DNA from: Caballeronia choica
Lineage (GTDB): Bacteria; Pseudomonadota; Gammaproteobacteria; Burkholderiales; Burkholderiaceae
Assembly: GCF_001544535.1 (NCBI RefSeq)
Contig: NZ_FCON02000057.1
Location: 1-48,810, forward strand
Length of the DNA stretch: 48,810 bases
Reading direction: 5' to 3'
Shown one piece after another: positions 33,311 through 42,613 of this stretch (position 1 is the stretch's first letter; every line of letters begins with the position of its first letter). Under the pieces are notes generated by a model, which saw only the letters and a program-made list of their open reading frames with translations, made no database searches and was not told the origin of the DNA. Both the position numbers and the translations under genes were made by a program.

Positions 33311-33688
33311 TTGGGGCGCTTCTACCGGAAGATCGGCAGTCTGCTGGGATTGCTCGCGATCCTGATGGCTACGCTCGCCCCGACAATTTCTCACACGCTT
33401 GCCGCGAGTCTCGAGCGTACCGCGATGTCGCCGGGGCATTGCGACATGCCCTCGATGCAAGGCGAGCCGCAGGGCGAGAAGGCCGCGCAGCATCCGTTGA
33501 TGTCCGACGGCCAGGATTGCGGCTATTGTGGTTTGCTTGCGCATATGCCCACGGTGCCCAGCGTGCCGGCGCTGTTCGCGATCACGGTCGGGGTCATCCA
33601 GCATCGCGTCGCCACGCGCTTCGAGAGCGTTCGCCGCGTTGAACCGCTTACCTTCGCCCAGCCCCGCGCCCCTCCCGTCCTGTCCTGA
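33311..33688 (+). CDS. DUF2946 domain protein (copper-associated)
   Basis: A 125-residue protein with an N-terminal membrane/signal segment (IGSLLGLLAILMATLAPTIS), a His/Met-rich stretch (PGHCDMPSMQGE), and the DUF2946 hallmark DCGYCGLLAHMP. Proteins of this family sit beside CopC/CopD and PCuAC genes and are thought to handle copper in the periplasm or membrane. The frame opens with TTG (33311), and I see no better ATG before the membrane segment; the next ATG at 33362 would cut it short. It begins a plus-strand set with the outer-membrane and CopC genes. Confidence 0.75.
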   Translation: MGRFYRKIGSLLGLLAILMATLAPTISHTLAASLERTAMSPGHCDMPSMQGEPQGEKAAQHPLMSDGQDCGYCGLLAHMPTVPSVPALFAITVGVIQHRVATRFESVRRVEPLTFAQPRAPPVLS

Positions 33689-33791
33689 TTCGAATACCGC
33701 CTGCGCGATTCAATGACTGTATCGCGCGGCCGGCGCACGTCCGCCCCAAGGACGCGCGCGGACTCTTCACGATCCGTTCACAGGACAAGCC

Positions 33792-34688
33792 ATGCACGTT
33801 ATTTCAACGCGCCGAAGAATCGCTCTGCTCTCAAGCACGATCGTTTCGGCCCTCTACACTGTTTCTCTCTTGACGCCATCGCTCGCCAGCGCTCATGCAA
33901 TCGCCGGCGACCGTGTCTTTCCCTCCACGATGGCAGTGGACGATCCCGGCGTGGGCGATGAGGCAAATCTCCAGTTCGGGCATGTTCGCGTTCCCGGAGA
34001 CAACGGCGACCAGAGCATCAATACCTTCGACTTCGAATACGACAAGCTGATCACGTCGCGGCTGGCTGTTTCGGTCGGCGGCACTTATGCGATGCAGAAC
34101 AACCCGACGGCCCACGGCTTCGATAACTTCGAAGTCGGCGTGAAGTACCTGTTGTACGTCAACGAGGCGCATGAATTCATGACGTCTGTCGGCATCGATG
34201 CGGAACTCGGCGGAACCGGAAGCCGGGCGATTGCTGACAGTCACTCCACGATCTCGCCGACCCTCTTCGCCGGCAAGGGATTCGGCGACTTGCCCGATTC
34301 GCTCGCGTACCTGCGTCCGATCGCGATCACCGGCGAGGCGGGCCCCGCGTTGACGACCGGCGCCGGACAGCCCAACGCGTTCAACTACGGCTTCACCGTG
34401 CAGTACAGCCTCCCTTATCTTCAGCAGCACGTCCACGACATCGGGTTACCGCAGCCGCTCGCGAACGTGATCCCGCTTGTCGAAATTCCGCTGTCGAGAA
34501 GCCAGGGGCAGACCACGGGGACCGTCAACCCCGGCTTCATCTGGATCAACCGCTATGGGCAGTTCGGCATCGAGGCGCAAATCCCGATCAACCGGGCCAG
34601 CGGTTCGCATGTGGGGATTCTGGTTCAGGCCCACATTTTCTTCGACGATGTCGCACCGACGACGATCGGCAAGCCTCTGTTCCAGTAA
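33792..34688 (+). CDS. Putative outer-membrane beta-barrel protein of copper locus
   Basis: A 298-residue exported protein. The signal peptide is at 1-34 (STIVSALYTVSLLTPSLASA). The mature part has alternating amphipathic strands such as FDFEYDKLITSRLAVSVGGT, FEVGVKYLLYVN, and FGIEAQIPINRASGSHVGIL, ending with Phe-Gln, compatible with a transporter-like or MetA-like beta-barrel. I do not recognise a named family with certainty. It is 103 bases after the DUF2946 gene and 11 bases before copC, so all three are probably one operon. A role in copper export or sensing at the outer membrane is inferred from context only. Confidence 0.6.
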   Translation: MHVISTRRRIALLSSTIVSALYTVSLLTPSLASAHAIAGDRVFPSTMAVDDPGVGDEANLQFGHVRVPGDNGDQSINTFDFEYDKLITSRLAVSVGGTYAMQNNPTAHGFDNFEVGVKYLLYVNEAHEFMTSVGIDAELGGTGSRAIADSHSTISPTLFAGKGFGDLPDSLAYLRPIAITGEAGPALTTGAGQPNAFNYGFTVQYSLPYLQQHVHDIGLPQPLANVIPLVEIPLSRSQGQTTGTVNPGFIWINRYGQFGIEAQIPINRASGSHVGILVQAHIFFDDVAPTTIGKPLFQ

Positions 34689-34699
34689 AGGAGTCGACC

Positions 34700-35080
34700 A
34701 TGAACTGGCAATCATTGATCCGGCGGCAGGCAAAGGCGAGCGCAACGCTTTTGCTCGCGGGCCTCGTTTTCGCTGGCGCTGCTGTTGCGCACGTATTTCC
34801 GCAAAAGCAGGAGCCCGGTGCAGGCGCGACGGTGGCCTCGCCCGCCGCCGTGAAGATCACGTTCGACGGGCCGCTCGAACCCGCGTTCAGTTCGCTCACG
34901 GTCACCGATGCGGCCGGCAAGCAGATGAACACGGCGAAGGCAGCGGTCGATGCACATGACCCTGCGGTCATGACCGTTCCGTTACCCGCTCTTTCAGCCG
35001 GACACTACACCGTGCATTGGGTTGCCGTGGCGTCCGACGGGCATCGCACGCATGGCGACTACGCTTTCGATGTGAAATAG
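34700..35080 (+). CDS. copC: CopC-family copper-binding protein
   Basis: 126 residues. After signal cleavage at AAVA|HVFP the mature protein begins with His31, the N-terminal Cu(II) ligand of CopC. The beta-barrel follows (AVKITFDGPLEPAFSSLTVT), and Asp113 and His115 in VASDGHRTHGDYAF complete the site. The Met-rich Cu(I) loop of Pseudomonas CopC is absent, as in most short CopCs. AAAGGAG lies before the ATG. The usual partner CopD/PcoD is not in the window, so the protein may act as a periplasmic copper buffer or pass copper to a distant CopD. A second, broken copC lies at 15079-15228. Confidence 0.9.
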   Translation: MNWQSLIRRQAKASATLLLAGLVFAGAAVAHVFPQKQEPGAGATVASPAAVKITFDGPLEPAFSSLTVTDAAGKQMNTAKAAVDAHDPAVMTVPLPALSAGHYTVHWVAVASDGHRTHGDYAFDVK

Positions 35081-35121
35081 CCTGCAGCAGGCGGTTGATC
35101 CGCTCAGTGGAGCGTCCCGCC

Positions 35122-38100
35122 TCACCCCATCACCCTCCTCACCGCCGCGATCAGCGCATCAAGCGACACCGGTTTCGCCAGATGCGCGCTAAACCCCGCC
35201 CTCAGCGCCTGCGCCACGTCCTGCGACCGCCCGAACCCCGTCAACGCGATCGCAGGAATCCGCGCCGTGCGCGGCGTCTGGCGCAGCGCCTCGATCAATT
35301 CATAGCCGCTCATCTCCGGCATCCCAATGTCGGAGAGCACCAAATCGAACTCTTGTTCCAGTGACGCCGCCAGCGCCGCCCGCGCCCGCGTCACCGCGCA
35401 GACCTTCGCGCCTTCCAGTTCCAGCAACGTCCGGAACGCATCGAGCGCATCCGGCGAATCGTCGACGAGCAGCACCCTCAAGTCGCTCAAAATCGCCGGA
35501 TCGGAGACGGCAGCAGCGGCCGGCGCGTGTGCCATCGACGCCCGCTCCGGCATGCACAGCCGGAAATGCGCACCGTGCCCGACGCCGTCGGAATGCGCCT
35601 CGATCCGTCCGCCGTGCATCTCCGTCAGTTGCTTGACGAGCGACAGCCCGATCCCCAGTCCGCCCTGGTCGCGCCGGCCCGCGCCCTCGGCCTGGCTGAA
35701 CATGTCGAAGATCTTCGGCAGGAAGTCGGCTGCGATGCCCTGCCCCTGGTCGATCACGTCGACGCACGCGAAGCGCCCGTCGCCCGTCAGCGCGACGCTC
35801 ACCTTGCCGCCCCGGTAGCTGAACTTGATCGCGTTGCGCACGAGGTTCCAGAGGATCTGCTCGACGCGGATCGCATCGGCCTCGATGATGACGGGAGCAT
35901 CCGCGCCCGACACGGCGAGCGTGATGTCGTTGGCACGCGCGTCGATCGCGCTCGCCTCGACCACCGTATGCAGCACGTCCGCGACATCGACCGGTGCGAG
36001 CTTGAGCGCGAGCTTGCCGGTGCGCACCCGCGACAGGTCGAGCAGGTCGTCGATGATCTTCGACTGTCCGATCACCGAGCGGCGGATCGCCTCGGCGGCG
36101 CTCTGCACGATCGGGATGCCGCGGCACTCGTAGGCGCGCATCAGCAGTTCGGCCTTCACGTGGATCAGGTTCAGCGGATTTTTCAGCTCGTGCGAGAGCA
36201 CCGCGAAGAATTCGTCCTTGAGCCGGTTCGCGGCTTCCGCCTGCGCGCGCACCGAGCGCTCGAAGGTGAGTTGCGCCTGCTGCATGCCCTCGGCGCTCTT
36301 CTTGTCGGTCAGGTCGCGGGCGATCTTGGCATAGCCCTTGAAGCCGTCGCTTTCGATGAAGGTCGTCACGCCGCTGCAATAGATTCTGCGGCCGTCGCGG
36401 CGCGCGTGCCAGCGCTCGTCCTCGGAGCGGCCCGCGTCGCTCGCGCGGCGCCGTTCGGCAGCGGGCACGCCTTCGGCCCGGTCTTCCGCCGTGAAGATCA
36501 CATCGGCGGGCTTGCCGATCACTTCGCCCTCGCGATAACCGAACACGCGCTCGGCGCCTTTGTTCCAGCTGACGACCACACCGTCGAGGTTCTGCACGAC
36601 GATCGCGTAGTCGTTCGTGCTTTGCGCCGCGAGCTTGAGCCGCTCCTCGCTCTCGTGCGCGGCCTGTTCGGCTGCGCGCCGCGCGCTGATGTCGACGAGC
36701 GTCAGCACGGCGCCCTCGATGCGGTCGTCGCCGGTGCGGTAGGGCTGGACGCGCGACACGAACCAGTCGCCGTCGACGCTGCTCACTTCGCGCAGCGTCG
36801 GCTTCAGGTCTTCGAACGCGGCGGTGACGTCCTGTTCCAGCTCCGGATAATTCAGGCGATGCGTGAGGTCGAGGAGCGGCCGGCCGACATCCGAGGCGAT
36901 GATGTTGAAGAGGCCCACCGCCGCGTTCGTGTATCGCTTGATGCGCATCGCGCGATCGACGAACACGGTCGCGATGCCGGTGGACGCGATCAGGTTGCGC
37001 AAGTCGTCGTTGGCCTTGTCGGTTTCCTCGACCTTGTCCTGAAGCTCGCTGTTGACCGCGATCAGTTCCTCGTTGACCGACTGAAGCTCTTCCTTGCCGG
37101 TCTCGAGTTCCTCGGTCGCGGAACGCAGTTCCTCGTTGATCGACTGCAATTCCTCGTTCGACGCCTTCAGTTCCTCGTTCGATACGTTCGACTGCTCGAC
37201 CGTCGTGCGCAACTGGTCCTTCGTGCGATGCAGTTCCTCTTCGAGCTGGACGAGCATCGCATCGCGCTCGGCGCCGGATGCGCTTTCGCCTCGCACCGCG
37301 CCCGGCGGCGTGTCGTCCTCCGTTTCGTCGAACAAGACGAGCACGACATCGGTGCCCGATGACTTGTCGCGAAACGGGCACACGGAAATGTCGACGAGAT
37401 ACGCGGTGTCGCCGCGCTTGAAATGCACGCGTCGGGCGTCGGCATTGCCGCTCGTGAGCGCCGCCTTGGCGAGCGCCGCGCGCAGTTCGAGCCGCAGGTC
37501 CGGATGCACGAGCTTGAGCAGGTTGTGCGACGGCTCGCCGCCCACATAGCGCAGGAAGCGCCCCACGTCGTCGGTCGTGTGCAGGATCTCGCCTGCGCCG
37601 TCGATGATGACGCTCGGCGGTGAATGATGTTCGAGCGCGCGCTGATGCAGCGCGGCAAGCGACAGGCTGCCCGGATGGCGCCCGCGTTCGGCCGCCGCTG
37701 CCGGTTGCGCGCTCACGGCGCGCTGCACCGTTACAGGCGGCATGGGTGCGGTGCGCCCATGCGTCAATGCGCTCCGCGCCCGATAGATGCGGTTTTTCTT
37801 GTCGACCGGCGTGAAGAGTTCTTCGGCGACCTCCGCCGATTCCGAACCGCCGAGGAAGAGATAGCCGTCGGGCTGGAGCGCGAAGTGAAACGTCTGCAGC
37901 ACCTGCCGCTGGATCGCGCGGTCCATGTAGATGAGCAGGTTGCGGCACGACACCATGTCGAGCCGCGAAAACGGCGGATCGCGCAGGATGTTGTGCGTCG
38001 CGAACAGCACCTTTTCGCGCAATGGCTTGTCGAGCACGTAGCGGCCTTCCGTCTTCGTGAAGAAGCGGCGCAAACGCGCGAGCGGCACGTCGGCCACGAT

Positions 38101-39276
38101 CGACTCGGGATAGGCGGCCGCGCGCGCGAGGTTGATCGCGCGCTCGTCGATGTCGGTGGCGAAGATTTGCAGCACCGGCAACGCGTCGGGGCCGCCGAGC
38201 GCTTCGGCGAAGAGCATCGCGTGCGAATACGCCTCTTCGCCCGTCGAGCAGCCGGGCACCCATACGCGAACCTGCTCGTCATGCTGCTTGCCTGCGAGGA
38301 TCGACGGCACGACGTCGCGCCGGACCGCTTCGAACGCGTCTCGGTCGCGAAAGAAATTCGTCACGCCGATCAGCATGTCGCACAGCAGATGCGTCGTTTC
38401 CTCGGCGTGTTCGTCGATGAAGTGCCGGTATCCGCTCAGGTCCGCGAGTGAGTTGACCTGCATGCGCCGCTCGATGCGCCGCAGCACCGTCGCGCGCTTG
38501 TAGTGATGGAAGTCGTGGCCGGTGCGGGCGCGCAGCGTGGCGAGGATGGCGCGCAGCAATTGCTCGGGGTCTTGGGCGGCGCCGCTCGCGGTGGGGAGCA
38601 CAGGGCTCGCGTCGGCGAGGTCGGGCAGACGGATGAAGCGCGCGTTGTTCCACAACTCGATCAGCTTTTGCGGCATGGCCGCGACCGGGAGCACGAGGTC
38701 GGCCTGTCCCGTCGCGATCGCGCTCTTCGGCATTTCGTCGTATTCGGCGTCGTCGGGGGACTGGACGATCGTGACGCCCGCCTGCTCCTTGATCCTGCCG
38801 ATGCCGAGCGCGCCGTCGCTGCCCGAGCCCGACATGACGATGCTGATCGCGCGTTCCCGGTGGTGGTCGGCGAGGCTGCGAAAGAACAGGTCGATCGCGA
38901 CCGGCCGGCCGCGCGGCCGGTTCGCCTTCGTAACGTTGAGAAAACCGTCGATCATCGAAAGCTCGTTCGACGGCGAGATCAGATAGACGGTGTTTGCCTC
39001 GATCGGCGTGGGCTTGACCACCTGAAGCACGGGCATGTTCGTTATGCGCTGCAGGATCTGGTCGGCGCGGCTCTCGTACTTCGGAGAAAGGTGCAGGACA
39101 ATCACGAATGCCATGCCGCTGTCGCCCGGCATATGCTCGAAAAAGCGCAGCAGCGCCGGGATGCCGCCGGCCGACGCGCCAATGCCGATGACCGGAAAGT
39201 TGAGGCCAGAGCCCGGCTTCCCCGGCGGGCTTCCCGCTTGATCCGTTCCGGCAGTCTCCAGCTTCTCGGTGTTCAT
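35122..39276 (-). CDS. CheB-CheR-PAS-histidine kinase-receiver hybrid
   Basis: 1384 residues in one chain. CheB methylesterase domain: ~28-215, Ser35 in GIGASAGG, His62, Asp154 in GSGSDGALG. CheR methyltransferase: ~235-490, with IGVTNFFRD, VWVPGCSTGEEAYSHAM, ATDIDERAI, and CRNLLIYMD. Then a PAS domain, a long coiled coil (~660-745, EELKASNEELQSINEELRS), two more PAS domains, HisKA with the phospho-His in VLSHELKNPLN (about 1028), HATPase (N-box LVRNAIKFS, GLGIGLSLV), and a C-terminal receiver with Asp in LSDIGMPEMSG (about 1312). No chemotaxis genes are near. Such CheB/CheR-kinase fusions occur in many Burkholderia relatives, with outputs mostly unknown. The minus-strand gene converges on copC. 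Confidence 0.93.
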   Translation of the reverse strand: MNTEKLETAGTDQAGSPPGKPGSGLNFPVIGIGASAGGIPALLRFFEHMPGDSGMAFVIVLHLSPKYESRADQILQRITNMPVLQVVKPTPIEANTVYLISPSNELSMIDGFLNVTKANRPRGRPVAIDLFFRSLADHHRERAISIVMSGSGSDGALGIGRIKEQAGVTIVQSPDDAEYDEMPKSAIATGQADLVLPVAAMPQKLIELWNNARFIRLPDLADASPVLPTASGAAQDPEQLLRAILATLRARTGHDFHHYKRATVLRRIERRMQVNSLADLSGYRHFIDEHAEETTHLLCDMLIGVTNFFRDRDAFEAVRRDVVPSILAGKQHDEQVRVWVPGCSTGEEAYSHAMLFAEALGGPDALPVLQIFATDIDERAINLARAAAYPESIVADVPLARLRRFFTKTEGRYVLDKPLREKVLFATHNILRDPPFSRLDMVSCRNLLIYMDRAIQRQVLQTFHFALQPDGYLFLGGSESAEVAEELFTPVDKKNRIYRARSALTHGRTAPMPPVTVQRAVSAQPAAAAERGRHPGSLSLAALHQRALEHHSPPSVIIDGAGEILHTTDDVGRFLRYVGGEPSHNLLKLVHPDLRLELRAALAKAALTSGNADARRVHFKRGDTAYLVDISVCPFRDKSSGTDVVLVLFDETEDDTPPGAVRGESASGAERDAMLVQLEEELHRTKDQLRTTVEQSNVSNEELKASNEELQSINEELRSATEELETGKEELQSVNEELIAVNSELQDKVEETDKANDDLRNLIASTGIATVFVDRAMRIKRYTNAAVGLFNIIASDVGRPLLDLTHRLNYPELEQDVTAAFEDLKPTLREVSSVDGDWFVSRVQPYRTGDDRIEGAVLTLVDISARRAAEQAAHESEERLKLAAQSTNDYAIVVQNLDGVVVSWNKGAERVFGYREGEVIGKPADVIFTAEDRAEGVPAAERRRASDAGRSEDERWHARRDGRRIYCSGVTTFIESDGFKGYAKIARDLTDKKSAEGMQQAQLTFERSVRAQAEAANRLKDEFFAVLSHELKNPLNLIHVKAELLMRAYECRGIPIVQSAAEAIRRSVIGQSKIIDDLLDLSRVRTGKLALKLAPVDVADVLHTVVEASAIDARANDITLAVSGADAPVIIEADAIRVEQILWNLVRNAIKFSYRGGKVSVALTGDGRFACVDVIDQGQGIAADFLPKIFDMFSQAEGAGRRDQGGLGIGLSLVKQLTEMHGGRIEAHSDGVGHGAHFRLCMPERASMAHAPAAAAVSDPAILSDLRVLLVDDSPDALDAFRTLLELEGAKVCAVTRARAALAASLEQEFDLVLSDIGMPEMSGYELIEALRQTPRTARIPAIALTGFGRSQDVAQALRAGFSAHLAKPVSLDALIAAVRRVMG

Positions 39277-39689
39277 GATTGGATCCGGTGATCCGGGTTC
39301 GCGTGCTTTGGCTGCACTCGCGTCAATTCTTGCGGTCGATTCGTGCGGGAAGCTGAAAACTCGTGGCGTGCGTCGTTCCTGGGTTTCCCGGCGGAAGGCG
39401 CGCCAGCCCGCTGCGCCTGCGGCGGCCGCGTGGGCAATTTCACGCGCCGCTTACAAAGTTGATAGCAACGGGCGTTCCGCGCCCTGTGATGCCCGCAGGC
39501 TACGGATAGGGTCGCGCAAGATTCGAGCCGTTACGAGGGATGGGTTCGCGCCGGAGAAGCGGCCTTCGTCACGTCGCGTGCGAATGCCGCAGGGATGCTC
39601 GCCCGGTGCCATCGCCGGCAGTGCTGCGCTGCCGCGCAACCGATCGGGCTTCGTTGGTATCCGTTGCCTTCGTGCGCGCGCTGGAACGT
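39277..39689. other. Intergenic region, nothing recognised
   Basis: 413 bases between the hybrid kinase start and a small gene. No ribosome sites, no recognisable protein and no strong hairpin were seen, apart from a short GGATCCGGTGATCC inverted repeat close to the kinase start. Confidence 0.5.
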
Positions 39690-39992
39690 TTACAGCGCAC
39701 GCGCGACACGCGGTGCCTTGCCCTGAAGCGAGGCCTTCAGGTCGCTGCGTTCACTGAAGCTTGGCGCGCCGAGCCAGCAGATGAATTCATCCTGCCAGTT
39801 GCCCCAGGCGTTTTCATCGAGATCGAATTCCTCGTCGATCCGCCCGCCGTCGCGCAAATATGCGCCGACCAGGCGCGTTCCGTTCCAGTAGGCGACCGCG
39901 ACGTCGGTCAGGTCGGCGGTCGTGCCGGCCGGCAGGTCGCGGAGCAGCATCGCGAGTTGTGCCCTGAAGGACGCGAATTCGTATGAGGCCAT
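39690..39992 (-). CDS. Small hypothetical protein
   Basis: A 100-residue acidic soluble protein (MASYEFASFRAQLAMLLRDL, then AYWNGTRLVGAYLRDGGRID, ENAWGNWQDEFICWLGAP). GGAG lies 9 bases before the ATG at 39992, which selects this start over 40043. Trp-rich C-terminal half; no known domain recognised. It stands alone upstream of the long kinase, in the same direction, separated by 413 bases. Confidence 0.6.
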   Translation of the reverse strand: MASYEFASFRAQLAMLLRDLPAGTTADLTDVAVAYWNGTRLVGAYLRDGGRIDEEFDLDENAWGNWQDEFICWLGAPSFSERSDLKASLQGKAPRVARAL

Positions 39993-40126
39993 CGGCAGCT
40001 CCACTCTCTTGAAAACTTGGAAACGAGTCACTAAAGGATGCACCCGCTGTCGGGGAGCGTCAATTTGCGGCGCCTCGCTCGGACGCTTGCAGGGAGCCGA
40101 ACCTCGGAATCATCCGCGTACCGCAC

Positions 40127-40375
40127 TCAACCAAACGCGCCTTTGTTCAGATCCTTCTCGAAATCGGTCGTCCAATGCGTGTCGTGTCCGATCGGATAGG
40201 CCTTCTCCTTGAGCGTCGACTTGCGAACGATCGTGAGATGACCTCGCAGCGGATAGACATCGTCGACGAGATCGGTCGTGTCGGTTTCCTGGAGCATGAA
40301 GTCGTCCTCGGACAGGCGGTGACGATGCAGGATAGTGACGAAGTCCGCTTTTTCGTCCGGTGCGATGACTGACAT
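40127..40375 (-). CDS. Small hypothetical protein
   Basis: An 82-residue protein (MSVIAPDEKADFVTILHRHR, EDDFMLQETDTTDLVDDVYP, LRGHLTIVRKSTLKEKAYPI). GAGGAGG sits just before the ATG at 40375, a very strong ribosome site. It has a mixed strand-helix pattern with no signal and no transmembrane segment. I do not recognise the family. Upstream codons to 40486 are probably leader. Confidence 0.65.
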   Translation of the reverse strand: MSVIAPDEKADFVTILHRHRLSEDDFMLQETDTTDLVDDVYPLRGHLTIVRKSTLKEKAYPIGHDTHWTTDFEKDLNKGAFG

Positions 40376-40515
40376 TTGCGCCTCCTCAATTCCAATGCTC
40401 GACCATTTCAAATTAGCACATGGATCGAGACGCTGCCGGGCGAAGCGTGGTGGCGTGCGTGGGTCGGGACGCGGCGCGTATACCATGTGCGTTGGTCAAT
40501 CACGAGCGAGCGGAC

Positions 40516-40914
40516 ATGAAACGCAGACTGTCGATGGCATCCGGGGTTCTTTTTGCTTTCATCGCGTTGTTCGCCGCGCGAGCCGGTGCCGACGAACCCG
40601 CGTGCGGCACGCTCGTTGGCGCTGGCGCGGCGGACACGGCGGACGCGGCGTCCGGCGGGTTTGCATTGCGTGAAGGGGAAGCCGTCGATCTGGTCAGCGC
40701 GGGCAAGCGGGTGCACGGCACGCTGCACGTGTTTCGCGACGACGCGGTTTATCGGATCTACTGGCAGCCGGCGGGGAGCCCCGAGCGATATGTGCTGGCG
40801 ACGGCGGGGACGAACAGCGTGCGGCTCGTCGCAACGCCGCCGCGTGGGTCGCCTGTCGCGGACGGGCCGGGGATGCTGCCTTCGCAGCAGGTATTGTCGT
40901 GTCCGGCGCTCTGA
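40516..40914 (+). CDS. Secreted hypothetical protein
   Basis: 132 residues, with signal peptide MKRRLSMASGVLFAFIALFA and cleavage near ARAGA|DEP. The mature part is a short beta-rich chain (GTLHVFRDDAVYRIYWQPAG, SPERYVLATAGTNSVRLVAT) with two Cys that could pair (ACGTL near the N-terminus and LSCPAL at the end). The start at 40516 is chosen because it begins the signal peptide. No family recognised. It is a single gene, divergent from the small gene at 40375. Confidence 0.6.
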   Translation: MKRRLSMASGVLFAFIALFAARAGADEPACGTLVGAGAADTADAASGGFALREGEAVDLVSAGKRVHGTLHVFRDDAVYRIYWQPAGSPERYVLATAGTNSVRLVATPPRGSPVADGPGMLPSQQVLSCPAL

Positions 40915-40984
40915 GGCGCGGTCTTCAGTTGCTGGCGCTCGGGGGGCCATTTACACCCGATACAACGACATTTGGCAACGACAC

Positions 40985-41248
40985 CTAGGGCTTGGCCGCC
41001 GGCACATTGCCGCCAGCACCACGCGCCGGCGCCGCCGACCCGGCGCCGCCCGACGTCGTGCCCTGCCCCTGGCGCGGCGCGTTAGCGGCGCTCGATCCGC
41101 TGGCGCCGCCGAACGTGGTTTGCTGTTGCGGGCGGCTCAACGCCTGCGCCTGAAGCAGCTTCTTCGTGCGGTCGTTCAACTCCGCGTTGGCCACGCTGGC
41201 GACGCAGCACGCGCCCATTACGAAACCCACCACTATCATCTTGCCCAT
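40985..41248 (-). CDS. Small secreted low-complexity protein
   Basis: 87 residues. The signal is MGKMIVVGFVMGACCVASVANA|ELN, followed by LNDRTKKLLQAQALSRPQQQ and an Ala/Gly/Ser-rich C-terminal half. GGGGAGG sits before the ATG at 41248. The C-terminal half probably has no fold. The gene ends 40 bases past an intergenic spacer from the aminotransferase on the same strand. No function can be given. Confidence 0.6.
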   Translation of the reverse strand: MGKMIVVGFVMGACCVASVANAELNDRTKKLLQAQALSRPQQQTTFGGASGSSAANAPRQGQGTTSGGAGSAAPARGAGGNVPAAKP

Positions 41249-41288
41249 CGACGCCTCCCCTGCGGGCGCCGCACAACGCACGACGCCC

Positions 41289-42500
41289 TTAACGACCGTT
41301 TTCCTGCCCAGCGAGCACCTTAGCGATTGCCCCGGCGACCGGCCCGACGTTCGTCTCGTTGAGTCCGGCCACGCACATCCGGCCAGAGCGCAGGATGTAC
41401 ACGCCGAACTCCTCGCGCAACCGGTCGACCTGTTCCGCCGACAGCCCCGTGTATGTGAACATGCCGCGCTGCTTCACATACCGCGACAGGGCCTCGCCGC
41501 GAACGTGGTCTTTCAGGCCGTCGTGAATCGCGACGCGCATTCTCGCGATGCGCTCGCACATCGCCGCCAGTTCGCGCTGCCAGGACTCCCGGAGCGCGGG
41601 CGTATTCAAGACCCGCGTGACGATCTTCGCACCATGCGTCGGCGGATTGCTGTAGTTCGAGCGCACCGAACCGGTCAACTGGCCGACGACGCGTGACGCC
41701 GCCGCCGCGCTCTCGCAGATCACATGCAAACCGCCGCAACGCTCGCCATACAGCGAAAAGTTCTTCGAAAACGAATTGGCGACCAATGCCGGCACGCCGC
41801 GGCGAGCCAGTTCGCGCACGGCGAACGCATCGTCGTCGAGGCCCGCGCCGAAACCCTGGTACGCCATGTCCACGAATGGCAGCAAGTCGCGCGCCTGAAG
41901 CACGTCGATCAGCCGCTCCCACTGCGCGCGGTCGAGGTCGACGCCCGTGGGGTTATGGCAGCACGCGTGCAGCAGGACGATGCTGCGCGCGGGCAACGCG
42001 TCGATCGCGGCGAGCATCGCGTCGAACTTGAGGCCGCCCGTGGCTTCGTCGTAGTACGGATAGGTGTTCACCTCGAAACCCGCGCGCTCGAAGATAAAGC
42101 GATGGTTTTCCCAGGTCGGATCGCTGACCCAGACCTGCGACTGCGGGAAATAGCGCTTGATGAAGTCGGCGCCGACTTTCAGCGCGCCCGAGCCGCCGAT
42201 CGTCTGCACGGTCGCGATGCGCCCTTCGGCGCGCGCCGGCGTCGCCTCGCCGAACACGAGTGCCTGCACGGCGTCGCGATAGTGGGCGAAACCGGCCATC
42301 GGCAAGTAGGGCTTAGGGCCCGGCTCGTTCAGGATCGCGGCCTCCGCTTCATGCACGGCACGCATGACGGGCAGGCGGCCGTCGTCGTCGAAATAAATGC
42401 CGATGCTCAGATTGACCTTATTGCTTCGCGGGTCCTTCTGGAAATCCTCGTTCAGGCTGAGGATCGGGTCACCGGGATAGGCATCGATATGTTCGAACAT
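41289..42500 (-). CDS. tyrB: Aromatic/aspartate aminotransferase
   Basis: A 403-residue class I PLP aminotransferase of the TyrB/AspC family. The PLP lysine is in NSFSKNFSLYGER; VWVSDPTWENHRFIFERAG, LLHACCHNPTGVDL, DMAYQGFGAG, and the C-terminal Arg in GRMCVAGLNETN (binding substrate carboxylate) are present. It exchanges amino groups between aromatic or dicarboxylic amino acids and 2-oxoglutarate. It follows an aromatic-type amino acid permease on the same strand with a 113-base gap, and an Lrp regulator is divergent. This supports aromatic amino acid use, with tyrB more likely than aspC. The start at 42500 (MFEHIDAYPGD) fits the family. Confidence 0.9.
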   Translation of the reverse strand: MFEHIDAYPGDPILSLNEDFQKDPRSNKVNLSIGIYFDDDGRLPVMRAVHEAEAAILNEPGPKPYLPMAGFAHYRDAVQALVFGEATPARAEGRIATVQTIGGSGALKVGADFIKRYFPQSQVWVSDPTWENHRFIFERAGFEVNTYPYYDEATGGLKFDAMLAAIDALPARSIVLLHACCHNPTGVDLDRAQWERLIDVLQARDLLPFVDMAYQGFGAGLDDDAFAVRELARRGVPALVANSFSKNFSLYGERCGGLHVICESAAAASRVVGQLTGSVRSNYSNPPTHGAKIVTRVLNTPALRESWQRELAAMCERIARMRVAIHDGLKDHVRGEALSRYVKQRGMFTYTGLSAEQVDRLREEFGVYILRSGRMCVAGLNETNVGPVAGAIAKVLAGQENGR

Positions 42501-42613
42501 GGTGTTTATCAACCGAATCGGAGAGGCGGAAAGCGGCCGTCATGCGGGACAGCCGCCCGAAAAAAGCGCCGCGCGCGGCGCGAAGTATCGATCAAGCGTG
42601 GATCAACCGCAGG

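Noticed and set aside
35300-38263. 987-codon Arg-rich frame inside the hybrid kinase
   Set aside because: A shadow of the kinase gene in another phase, with no recognisable domain.
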